64,000 bases of DNA. Source: JAGWAJ01 sp026707615 (lineage in GTDB: Bacteria > Acidobacteriota > Vicinamibacteria > Vicinamibacterales > UBA8438). The notes beneath the pieces were generated by a model. It was not told where the DNA came from, ran no database searches, and was given only the letters and a program-made list of their open reading frames with translations. A program made the position numbers and the translations under genes. This document shows, one piece after another, positions 36,974 through 43,488 of this stretch. Within the stretch, counting starts at the first letter, position 1. Each line of letters starts with the position of its first letter. The DNA lies in NCBI GenBank assembly GCA_965207595.1, contig CBDBMW010000012.1, forward strand, positions 744,001-808,000. The letters run 5' to 3'.

Positions 36974-38191
36974 ATGGATATAGTGACACGGGACGCGCCC
37001 ACAACCCGCAGGACCAAGCCCAAGGGCCGACACCCACACAACGCCCTCGCCGCCGCCTTCATCCGCTCCGCACCGGTCGGCAGGCACGCCGACGGGAACG
37101 GACTCTACCTCTACGTCCAGCGTACAGGCACCCGAAGCTGGATACAGCGCCTCGTCATCCGCGGCCGGAAACACGAACTCGGACTCGGCAGCGTCCATCT
37201 CGTCTCGCTCGCCGAGGCCCGCGAGCAGGCCCGCGCCAACCGAAAGCTCGCCCGTGCGGGCGGCGATCCTCTCGCCGACAAGCGCCGAGCCCAGGGTACG
37301 CCCACCTTCGCCGAGGCCGCCGCCACGGTGATCGACCAGAAACGGGCCGGCTGGCGCAGCCCCAGGCAGGCGGCCGACTGGCTCCACAGCCTCGAACGCT
37401 ACGCCTTCCCGCGCATCGGCTCGCGCCCCGTCTCCGAGGTCACCAGCGGCGACGTGCTGGCCATCCTGACGCCCATCTGGCACGTCCAGGCCCCGACCGC
37501 CAAGGCGCTCCGGCAGCGGATCGCCGCCGTGTTGGAGTGGAGCATCGCCATGGAGTACCGGGCCGACAACCCCTGTGGCCGCATCGGGCCGGTTCTCGGC
37601 CCGCAGCGCAACACCGTGCAGCACCGCCGGGCGCTGCCCCATCGCGACGTGGCGGCCGCGATTGCGGCCGTACGGTCGTCGAAGGCGACGGAGGCCGTCA
37701 AGCTCGCGTTCGAGTTTCTGGTTCTGACCGCCGCCCGTTCCGGGGAGGTCCGGCTGGCGACATGGGACGAGATGGACGCGGCGGGCCGCGTCTGGACCAT
37801 TCCGGCCGCGCGCATGAAGATGAACCGCGAGCACCGAGTCCCGCTTAGCGGCCGGGCGCTGGAGGTCCTCGACGCGGCGCGGTCGCTCGGCGACGGCCAT
37901 CGGCTCGTGTTCCTGAACCGCTTGGGCAACCGCATCAAGGACACGTTCCTCTCGGAGTTGCTCAGGAACCTGGACATCGCGGCCGTGCCGCATGGCTTCC
38001 GTTCGTCGTTCCGGGACTGGGCGGCCGAGGAGACCGACCACCCGCGGGAGGTCGTCGAGGCGGCGCTGGCCCACGTCGTCCGCAACCCGGTCGAGGCGGC
38101 CTACGCCCGCTCGGACCTGTTCGAGCGGCGGCGGCTTCTGATGGACGACTGGGCGGCCTATGTCGCGGACACACCCGCGCCCGGCATGTAA
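36974..38191 (+). CDS. P4-type tyrosine integrase
   Basis: Site-specific tyrosine recombinase of 405 aa. The N-terminus has the DUF4102-like integrase domain (ADGNGLYLYVQRTGTRSWIQ), a core-binding domain follows, and the catalytic residues are R255 (TAARSGEVR), H340 and R343 (HGFRSSFRDWA), H367 (ALAHV) and Y377 (AYARSDLFERRR). ATG 36974 follows GGGGA; an ATG at 36959 is in frame too. It is the only recombinase in the element and presumably catalysed its insertion into a protein-coding target rather than the tRNA genes usual for this group. Confidence 0.93.
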   Translation: MDIVTRDAPTTRRTKPKGRHPHNALAAAFIRSAPVGRHADGNGLYLYVQRTGTRSWIQRLVIRGRKHELGLGSVHLVSLAEAREQARANRKLARAGGDPLADKRRAQGTPTFAEAAATVIDQKRAGWRSPRQAADWLHSLERYAFPRIGSRPVSEVTSGDVLAILTPIWHVQAPTAKALRQRIAAVLEWSIAMEYRADNPCGRIGPVLGPQRNTVQHRRALPHRDVAAAIAAVRSSKATEAVKLAFEFLVLTAARSGEVRLATWDEMDAAGRVWTIPAARMKMNREHRVPLSGRALEVLDAARSLGDGHRLVFLNRLGNRIKDTFLSELLRNLDIAAVPHGFRSSFRDWAAEETDHPREVVEAALAHVVRNPVEAAYARSDLFERRRLLMDDWAAYVADTPAPGM

Positions 38192-38205
38192 CTTGCTTGT
38201 TCCGC

Positions 38206-38211
38206 TATAAT
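38206..38211 (+). promoter_or_regulatory. TATAAT -10-like box after the integrase
   Basis: A perfect TATAAT preceded by GC (extended-type context) sits 15 bp after the integrase stop. No good -35 is present. It could drive the small reading frame that follows. Confidence 0.35.
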
Positions 38212-38255
38212 TGTTGTCCGTGGTCGGCGGCGAGTTGCCTTCGGTAGCCCTGACG

Positions 38256-38450
38256 ATGCGCTTCCTGGCCTTGTGCCAGCACTACGGCTCGGAGCGATTG
38301 GCGGTCCGGATAGTTGCCGTCGGCCGGAGCACCGGGGTGTCGGGGTTGCCGGCAAGCGACGACTGGACGGCGTGGGACGCGGCCGAGATGCGGGCCGCGG
38401 TCGATTACCTCGACCGCAAACGCGGCGGGGGGGGGGGGTACAATGGTTAG
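38256..38450 (+). CDS. small element-encoded protein ending at a G12 tract
   Basis: Predicted 64-aa product (MRFLALCQHYGSERL start) with a mixed hydrophobic/charged composition and an SGLPASDDWTAWDAAEMRAA segment that looks like genuine protein. Its frame ends just after a run of 12 G (38427-38438), giving a Gly tail. Slippage in that run would extend it in another frame by about 100 codons. TTG or GTG starts at 38211/38220 would lengthen it. No family recognised. Confidence 0.4.
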   Translation: MRFLALCQHYGSERLAVRIVAVGRSTGVSGLPASDDWTAWDAAEMRAAVDYLDRKRGGGGGYNG

Positions 38451-38676
38451 TTCTCGATTGTCTCCTCTTCGCTCGTTTGGCAACCGATCTCACCAGAACC
38501 GTGGCCAAGGCGGCGGACAGGCGGCAGAGACGCAGAAGCCTGCCCACCGAGCCGTTGCCCGCGGACACGTTGGATGCCACCCCGTCGGACGGCGCGTCAA
38601 GCCTCTACGAGGCTCCTACACTTCGTTTCGGCCCTGCGGGTGACCCGCCGTCCGCCGGGGTAGACGGTGCAGTTAT

Positions 38677-38698
38677 GGCCGAACGCCAGCGTTCGGCC
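38677..38698. other. perfect 9-bp hairpin
   Basis: GGCCGAACG, loop CCAG, CGTTCGGCC. It has no following T-run. It could be a terminator for upstream transcription or a protein-binding site. Confidence 0.55.
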
Positions 38699-38981
38699 CT
38701 GAACGGACCCAACATCGACCAGGGCGCAACACAACCCGACCCGCGAACGCCGTCGGAGCGCCGCACCAGGGCAACGTGAGCGAGCAAGACGAGGCACCGC
38801 GAGGCAGAACTGCGGCGGCGAGTCCGACATCGAACACGTCCCCACCCACGTTCGCCGTGACACCGGGCAGCACACCGAACCACGGCAACGAACCACGGAC
38901 CGAGCACCGCCGGGAATCCAGCGACCGTGGAGGCGGCGAACGGAACGACAGGGGGAGACGGGAGCGCCGCCACGAGGACGC

Positions 38982-39105
38982 GATCACGAAGTCGCGGATC
39001 ACGAGGATCACGGCGACACGGAGCGACGAGCCGGCCCGAAAGCGCCGCGCCAGCTTGTGATCAGCCCCCAGCGCTCGATCACAGCCTGATCACACCCCGG
39101 ATCAC
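38982..39105. repeat. GATCAC box cluster
   Basis: Six direct copies of GATCAC (38982, 38997, 39006, 39077, 39088, 39100) and one inverted copy GTGATC (39057) occur in 124 bp, in two groups of three separated by ~65 bp. Spacing within groups is 9-15 bp. The layout resembles short iterons or a multi-site operator. Confidence 0.5.
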
Positions 39106-39193
39106 ACGCACCTCCGCGAAAGAACCCCGGATTCATTGCTCCAACCGCACACCCACACACCATCCCCGGTACACATGCCAGGGTCAGGGAAAG

Positions 39194-39278
39194 GCCGGGA
39201 GCGACCCCCGCAAACCTGACGGTTTGCTGGCCCAACTGGTGTTCCTCCGTCACACCTGTCGGGCCGGTCGCTCCCGGC
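39194..39278. ncRNA. candidate structured RNA (three-way junction)
   Basis: A 13-bp perfect outer stem (GCCGGGAGCGACC 39194-39206 with 39266-39278) encloses a 7-bp hairpin (GCAAACC-TGAC-GGTTTGC, 39210-39227). It also encloses a second arm of two helices (GGCCC 39229/GGGCC 39261 and GGTGT 39238/ACACC 39252) with a 9-base loop. On the minus strand the loop reads GACGGAGGA. It lies 36 bp beyond the stop of the nuclease operon on that strand, so it may be its 3' structure rather than an independent RNA. Confidence 0.45.
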
Positions 39279-39313
39279 TTGATTCTTCCTGCGGAAGGCC
39301 AAACTACGACGCA

Positions 39314-39868
39314 TCAACGGCGTTGATGCCCGACTGCTTCGTCCACCAGCGGCGCCAAGTCTCTCCACGCATTGAGAAGGGTCTCCACCAGTCGCTCGCG
39401 ATATTCCTTGAGGTTGTCGGCTTCCCAGAACCTGCCAACCGGAGGATCTACGTGCGCATAGGCCGGCCACCAGCTGCTCCGACGTGGAAACGCTGGACAC
39501 CGCTCTTTCGCAAAAGGTTGTCTGTAGCGTTCCTGGTTCGTTCTGACTCCGCAAACCAAGTGCCCATCCGGCGAGAAACGCGCCGATCTGCGGTTCCATT
39601 CCAGTCTCACATCCGGATCCTCGTCGCCCTTGGGCCAATCTTGTCGGCGGAACCCCAATCCTGGCCAGTCTCCCACTTCCTGGAAAAACGACTCGACGCC
39701 CTCATCGGCGATCTCTCCGGTCCTGAGTGCCGCGTCGATGTCGCCCTTGAGACTGCTGTAGAAGCGATCCGCGAACTTGGCGACCTCGGTTTCCAGCGCC
39801 GCCCATTCCCGGATCTGGGCTTCATGCTCGAGATAGAACTTGATCGGTTCGTCTTCGATTCCGTTCAT
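39314..39868 (-). CDS. partner protein of the PD-(D/E)XK nuclease
   Basis: Protein of 184 aa, unrecognised. The N-terminal half is helical (FYLEHEAQIREWAALETEVA, FADRFYSSLKGDIDAAL), the middle has a beta-like segment (DPDVRLEWNRRSARFSPDG), and the C-terminus is amphipathic. Its ATG overlaps the stop of the upstream nuclease gene (ATGA), so the pair is translationally coupled and likely acts together. As cargo of an integrative element the two are candidates for a defence module; this is inferred from context. Confidence 0.75.
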   Translation of the reverse strand: MNGIEDEPIKFYLEHEAQIREWAALETEVAKFADRFYSSLKGDIDAALRTGEIADEGVESFFQEVGDWPGLGFRRQDWPKGDEDPDVRLEWNRRSARFSPDGHLVCGVRTNQERYRQPFAKERCPAFPRRSSWWPAYAHVDPPVGRFWEADNLKEYRERLVETLLNAWRDLAPLVDEAVGHQRR

Positions 39869-40587
39869 CTGAACTGCTCCCGGAGCGTCCGCAGGTAGTT
39901 CCCGACAACATCGACCGCGACGGCACCCGCAGACGGGGGCCGTGATTCGTTCAACGCTGTCTCTATCATCGTGCGAACCTCCGGCCATGAAAGGGTCTTG
40001 AACGCCCGCCGCGCGCCCGGTGTGGTCGCCGTGCTGGGCTTGCAGCCGTCCGGGGTCAGGAACAGGAACTGCGGCGCCTTCTCGTTCTTGAAGTTCGCGT
40101 ACAAGTCGTCGCATTGGCGTGGCTGTTCCGTCGCGTCGACCTTGTTCTCGATGACGAGCGTGAAGTCCTCGCCCCACACGACGAGGTCGGCCTCTCTGTC
40201 GTTGCGCCACTGCGAGAACGCCACGTCCCTGACTGCCAGGGACGCTGGTGCCGGCTCCCGAGTGCAGTGTTCCATCAAGCGCCTGACTAGCCCAGAACCG
40301 AGCCCGTGTCGGCCGGTCGGCTTCAAGAGCCACTGGAGCATGCGTGAATGCGTGTTCTCGGCGCGGGCCTGAGCGACAATAGCGAGGAAGTCCGACGGTC
40401 CGGTGACCCACCGGCCGTCGGAAACGAGACGGTCGTGCTGGCGTCGCATCTCCGACATCGCCCCGCGCCAGGCGGCCATGAGCACCCGCGTCCGGTGCAT
40501 CGAGACCTCGCCCCATTCGCGTTCCATCGCATGGAACCGCGCCTCCCACAAACGGACTCGATCAACCGGCACGATACCAAGGGACAT
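39865..40587 (-). CDS. PD-(D/E)XK superfamily nuclease
   Basis: Protein of about 240 aa with the layout of PDDEXK_4-like nucleases: ENTHSRMLQWLLKPTGRHGL near the middle, then the catalytic set READLVVW...LVIENKVDATEQ (Asp and ExK-type ENK) and a QCDDLYANF helix. The N-terminal ~90 aa is helical and unassigned. ATG 40587 has GGAG about 10 bases upstream; a GTG at 40614 would add nine residues. First gene of a two-gene operon carried by the integrative element. Likely a DNA nuclease; target unknown. Confidence 0.8.
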   Translation of the reverse strand: MSLGIVPVDRVRLWEARFHAMEREWGEVSMHRTRVLMAAWRGAMSEMRRQHDRLVSDGRWVTGPSDFLAIVAQARAENTHSRMLQWLLKPTGRHGLGSGLVRRLMEHCTREPAPASLAVRDVAFSQWRNDREADLVVWGEDFTLVIENKVDATEQPRQCDDLYANFKNEKAPQFLFLTPDGCKPSTATTPGARRAFKTLSWPEVRTMIETALNESRPPSAGAVAVDVVGNYLRTLREQFR

Positions 40588-40614
40588 GGAGAACTCCGAT
40601 CCTAGCCGATTCAC

Positions 40615-40939
40615 TCAACCTTAACAATGCGAGCCTCACCTGCTCCAGGACATGCTCGTCTCCCAGCGCGACCACCAGGAGCCCCACGGTTCCGCCAGCA
40701 CGCGGAACCGGAGTATGCTGGTGAGGGATCCTCTCGGACGAGGATGGTCGTCTGGGGGGCCGTGGTCCGCGGATCGGCGGACTCCGAGGACCGAGGGACC
40801 GAGGACCGAGGGGGACCGAGGACGTTTTCTGCAGCCCGGTAGATTCCTGTTCAGAAAGAGGGATTCAACGAGGGAAGGAGAGTCGTTCAATCGCCAACAA
40901 GTGTATTGCTGTATACAACTTACGAGATTTCATCGGCAG
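40615..40939. other. right-end region of the element, low-complexity GGACCGAGG repeats
   Basis: About 325 bp without a gene. At 40786-40826 the motif GACCGAGG recurs several times at 8-14 bp spacing. The last 60 bp before the att site are AT-richer and contain GTATAC. It would contain the promoter of the leftward nuclease operon. Confidence 0.5.
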
Positions 40940-40954
40940 GCCGTTGACCAGCAC
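40940..40954. repeat. attachment-site half (element right end)
   Basis: GCCGTTGACCAGCAC, partner of the sequence at 36817-36831 (13/15 identical, 8-bp perfect core). Receptor N-terminal homology ends exactly here. Confidence 0.65.
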
Positions 40955-41548
40955 CAGCGTGTGGTCCGGCGCCAGCCCCCGCAGGTTGGCAGGCCGGATG
41001 ATGCGCGCCGCGTCGCCGACCGGCTGCGGGTTGACGTTGTAGGAAGGGACGATCGCCCGCAACTGGTCTCCGACGTCCGTCTCCCCCTGGCTGGCCAGCT
41101 CCTCGAACGGAATGGCGTCGATCGGCGCCATCGACTCGGTCACCGACCGCGGGGGCGCCCGGCTCCCGACGACCACCACCACGTCCTCCTCGAACTGCAG
41201 GGGCTCGGGAGGTTGTTCCGGCGCCTGCTGGGCGTCGGGCGAATCCGGAGGCGGCTGCTCCGCCGGTTCGCTCTGCACGTCCTGGCTGTCCGGAGCACTC
41301 GCCCCCGTGGACCGAGTCGTCTCCGCCTGCTGATGTCGAGGAAGCACCGTCGCCGTCGCGTCAGCGCGTTCTGCCCGGACTTGCGCCGAGACCGTGTCCG
41401 AAGCTGCGACCAAAGACAGGCCGAGGACAAACTCCAGCGCGAGACAGAGTTGTGGAGCCCGGCGGACAACAGCACTCGTGCGGTTGGGTTCAAGACTCGG
41501 GCGCGCGGACGCCGCCAGTGCACCGGGGCGCTTGAATTCGTCTGACAA
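40940..41548 (-). pseudogene. TonB-dependent receptor, N-terminal part, cut by the integrative element
   Basis: Encodes a signal peptide (ALEFVLGLSLVAASDTVSAQ), a Pro/Gln/Glu-rich spacer, a TonB box (EEDVVVVVGSRA) and the first half of the plug (FEELASQGETDVGDQLRAIV, PANLRGLAPDHTLVLVNG). After NG the reading enters element DNA and ends within ~25 codons. The rest of the receptor is at 34642-36846. The start is uncertain: a TTG at 41548 is used because no ATG or GTG gives a sensible signal peptide. Confidence 0.82.
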
Positions 41549-41603
41549 ACTTGAGGCCGCTCGTCCTGTCGTGTTACGATTTGTCTTGAACGTGGGAGGG
41601 CAC

Positions 41604-42317
41604 ATGGAAAACGAATCCTCAACGCGAACGCCGGGCGCACCGTACGTCTCGTTCAAGACGTTCCAGTCCGGGGTGCAGGCGCTTCGCACCCACGGTCTGC
41701 CTGGGAAGATTGACCGCTCGGTATGGGCGTCCAAGTCCGGAGCGGATCAGACCGCGTTGCTCGGCGCGTTCCGATTCTTGAGCCTGATCGACGCGACGGG
41801 GAAGACGCAGCCATCCTTGAAGATGCTCGTTGAGTCGCAACAGGCCACGACGACCGAGAAACAGGTCCTTCGCGAAGTCCTCCGACAGAGCTACGCAAAC
41901 GTGATCGCGCTGAACCTGGAGACCGTTACGCCAGCCCAATTCGCGGACGCGATTGGGAAGTACGGGCCCCAGGGATCGACGCGCGACCGTGCCATCCGGT
42001 TCTTCTTGAAAGCGGCCGACCACTGCGGAATCAAGGTCTCAGCCCGGCTGAAGGAGCGGAAGCGAGGATCGAGCCCCAAGGGCAACGGTGGACGGCGCAA
42101 GACCAACCCACCAGAGCCACCCCCTACGGAACCGAAGCCTGGCGAGGGTAGTGCCGTGGCGATGAAGGTCATCCAGCTACGGATGGCCGGTGGAAGCCTG
42201 ACCCTGAGTGGTACCTTCAATCCCTTCGAACTCGTCGGCACCGAGCGTGAGTTGGTGTACAGCATCATCGATCTCATGAAGGGGTTTGAGGAAGCGGCAC
42301 ACAAGGAGGGGCAATGA
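41604..42317 (+). CDS. DUF5343 domain-containing protein
   Basis: Protein of 237 aa. The DUF5343 region covers ~10-150 (PYVSFKTFQSGVQALRTHGL, GALFRFLSLID-like GAFRFLSLIDATGK, STRDRAIRFFLKAADHCGI). A Pro/Lys-rich linker leads to a C-terminal ELVGTERELVYSIIDLMKGF helix. DUF5343 proteins resemble winged-helix or effector-adaptor proteins; function unsettled. ATG 41604 has GGGAGGG upstream, and a possible promoter (TTGAGG, 18 bp, TACGAT) precedes it. It borders the disrupted receptor, outside the element. Confidence 0.82.
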   Translation: MENESSTRTPGAPYVSFKTFQSGVQALRTHGLPGKIDRSVWASKSGADQTALLGAFRFLSLIDATGKTQPSLKMLVESQQATTTEKQVLREVLRQSYANVIALNLETVTPAQFADAIGKYGPQGSTRDRAIRFFLKAADHCGIKVSARLKERKRGSSPKGNGGRRKTNPPEPPPTEPKPGEGSAVAMKVIQLRMAGGSLTLSGTFNPFELVGTERELVYSIIDLMKGFEEAAHKEGQ

Positions 42318-42354
42318 GGAGGGATTAGGGGTCGGCTGGGCGGCCCGAACGAAG

Positions 42355-42395
42355 CCTGGGCGGGGCTACGGCCTCAGCACCCATCCCCGCCCAGG
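42355..42395. terminator. 11-bp inverted repeat after the DUF5343 gene
   Basis: CCTGGGCGGGG (42355-42365) pairs perfectly with CCCCGCCCAGG (42385-42395), 38 bp past the stop codon. There is no T-run, but the position fits a terminator. Confidence 0.55.
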
Positions 42396-42434
42396 CACCT
42401 AGCGCCGTTGTGCCGGCGAAACACGCGCCGGCTC

Positions 42435-42448
42435 CGCTAGCGCTAGCG
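42435..42448. other. 14-bp perfect palindrome
   Basis: CGCTAGCGCTAGCG is self-complementary over its full length and also a CGCTAG tandem. It sits between two convergent genes. A recombinase or methylase site is possible; function unknown. Confidence 0.4.
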
Positions 42449-42685
42449 TGACCCGAGTTGTCCGACCGCAAGTCGCGGCTGGCGCAAGCCTCACTGTACC
42501 ACGGGCGGGCATGCCCTGCGAGAATCCGAGGCATGGTGAACTCGATCATTCGAGGCCCGTTCATCACGCAAGAGGAGCCGGCGTTGTGGCAGCGACTTGT
42601 GGTCCTCCCCCGTTCACGCCTTCGCATTCGCGGTGCCGCTGGGCACGCTGGGAGGGCGCGTAGTCGCCGCGGCGTGGGTCGCCGG

Positions 42686-43135
42686 TCAGAAGCAGAGCGT
42701 GAACTGCCCGTACGCTCCGTTCCAGATCAGGACGCAACGGGCGAGGACGTCTCTGCCGACCAGCGCATGGATACCTTGGGACTCGAGGAGCTGGCTTGCG
42801 GTGACCGGCACGCCAGGGAAGACGAGCGACTGCTCTCCCGCCAACGCGGGTGGGATTGCTATACCAACGTCGTACAGGCTCGCGTCGTGCGGCACGTTCC
42901 CGGTCGATGGCGTCAGCACCGGGATCGTTCCTAGGGGCGGCAGTTGCAGCGCTTCGAGAATCGACGGATCCACGGCCGTAGAGCTGGCGCCCGTATCAAG
43001 TAACGCCCGGCCGTGACAGGCATCGGGTACCGGCTGGGCCTCAGCCGTGAGTGCGGCGAGTCGCGCCGAGCTGACCCAGAAGGTCACGTCGATGAGCGCG
43101 CCCGTCGGGCCTATTGCGCCCGTGAAGTGCGCCAA
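42686..43135 (-). CDS. retropepsin-like aspartic protease
   Basis: Single-domain aspartyl protease-like protein of 149 aa. The active-site motif LLDTGASSTAVD lies near residue 50, and a second hydrophobic segment GIHALVGRDVLARCVLIWNG corresponds to the C-terminal ILG/psi-loop of retropepsins. Such proteins act as dimers. A TTG start at 43135 is chosen because it follows a GAGG-type site and starts at the beginning of conserved sequence. It overlaps the preceding small gene by 25 bp, indicating coupling. Confidence 0.78.
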   Translation of the reverse strand: MAHFTGAIGPTGALIDVTFWVSSARLAALTAEAQPVPDACHGRALLDTGASSTAVDPSILEALQLPPLGTIPVLTPSTGNVPHDASLYDVGIAIPPALAGEQSLVFPGVPVTASQLLESQGIHALVGRDVLARCVLIWNGAYGQFTLCF

Positions 43136-43380
43136 TCCTCGCCCTCCGCCAGCGACAGGCCAACGAATCGGGGCTGTTCGACCACCTGGATCTCCTTGAT
43201 AAGGAACGGTCTGAGCCCGAATCTCTCGTAGCCGATCTTGAGAGCGTCCTCGTAGGTTCGAAAACAGTCCACCAGGTCGCCGTGAACAAGGGCGTACCGG
43301 CCCTGGTGTTCCGCCCTCCACTGAGGAGACTGACGCTCGTATGTCGCGAGTTCTCTGGCCAACAGGCGCGGCTTCCCCAT
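43111..43380 (-). CDS. small conserved protein coupled to the retropepsin-like gene
   Basis: Predicted 89-aa protein (MGKPRLLARELATYERQSPQ start) with ALVHGDLVDCFRTYEDALKIG and FGLRPFLIKEIQVVEQP. The layout resembles DUF5678-type small proteins found before single-domain aspartic proteases. The 25-bp overlap with that protease suggests a functional pair, possibly an inhibitor, substrate or chaperone. No experimental role is known to me. Confidence 0.7.
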   Translation of the reverse strand: MGKPRLLARELATYERQSPQWRAEHQGRYALVHGDLVDCFRTYEDALKIGYERFGLRPFLIKEIQVVEQPRFVGLSLAEGEDWRTSRAQ

Positions 43381-43488
43381 GATCTCCCTCGTCCCAGGTC
43401 GCCCGCAAGCGGGGCGGACGTGACCACAGCGATCACGTTCAGCATACCCCGGTTCGGCGCGGGCCTCTCTCGATCGGACGCCGCCTCC

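Larger units (their letters stand above)
38451..39313. other. mostly non-coding, structured stretch of the element
   Basis: About 860 bp between the small frame and the nuclease operon. I see no protein family in any frame. It holds a perfect hairpin (38677-38698), a cluster of GATCAC boxes (38982-39105) and a multi-stem inverted-repeat structure (39194-39278), each listed separately. Confidence 0.6.
36817..40954. mobile_element. ~4.1 kb integrative element inserted in a TonB receptor gene
   Basis: Bounded by 15-bp imperfect direct repeats. It contains a tyrosine integrase reading inward from the left end, a ~1.1 kb mostly non-coding structured stretch, and a two-gene nuclease operon on the opposite strand. 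Removing it (core to core) rejoins the two receptor halves without frame change. There are no structural phage or conjugation genes, so it is a satellite-like or genomic-islet type element. Intact receptor halves suggest recent insertion. Confidence 0.78.
42318..42685. other. intergenic region with terminator and palindrome
   Basis: About 370 bp between convergent genes. Apart from the hairpin (42355-42395) and the 14-bp palindrome (42435-42448) I see nothing that supports a gene. Confidence 0.6.

Noticed and set aside
38776..39060. 94-codon frame in the element starting at a GTG
   Set aside because: Low-complexity, Arg/Glu/Ser/Thr-rich, no ribosome site, and it runs through the GATCAC repeat cluster; treated as non-coding.
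40786..40826. Direct-repeat array at the element right end as integrase arm sites
   Set aside because: The GACCGAGG motif is irregularly spaced and low complexity, and does not match the TAATAGCT boxes at the left end.
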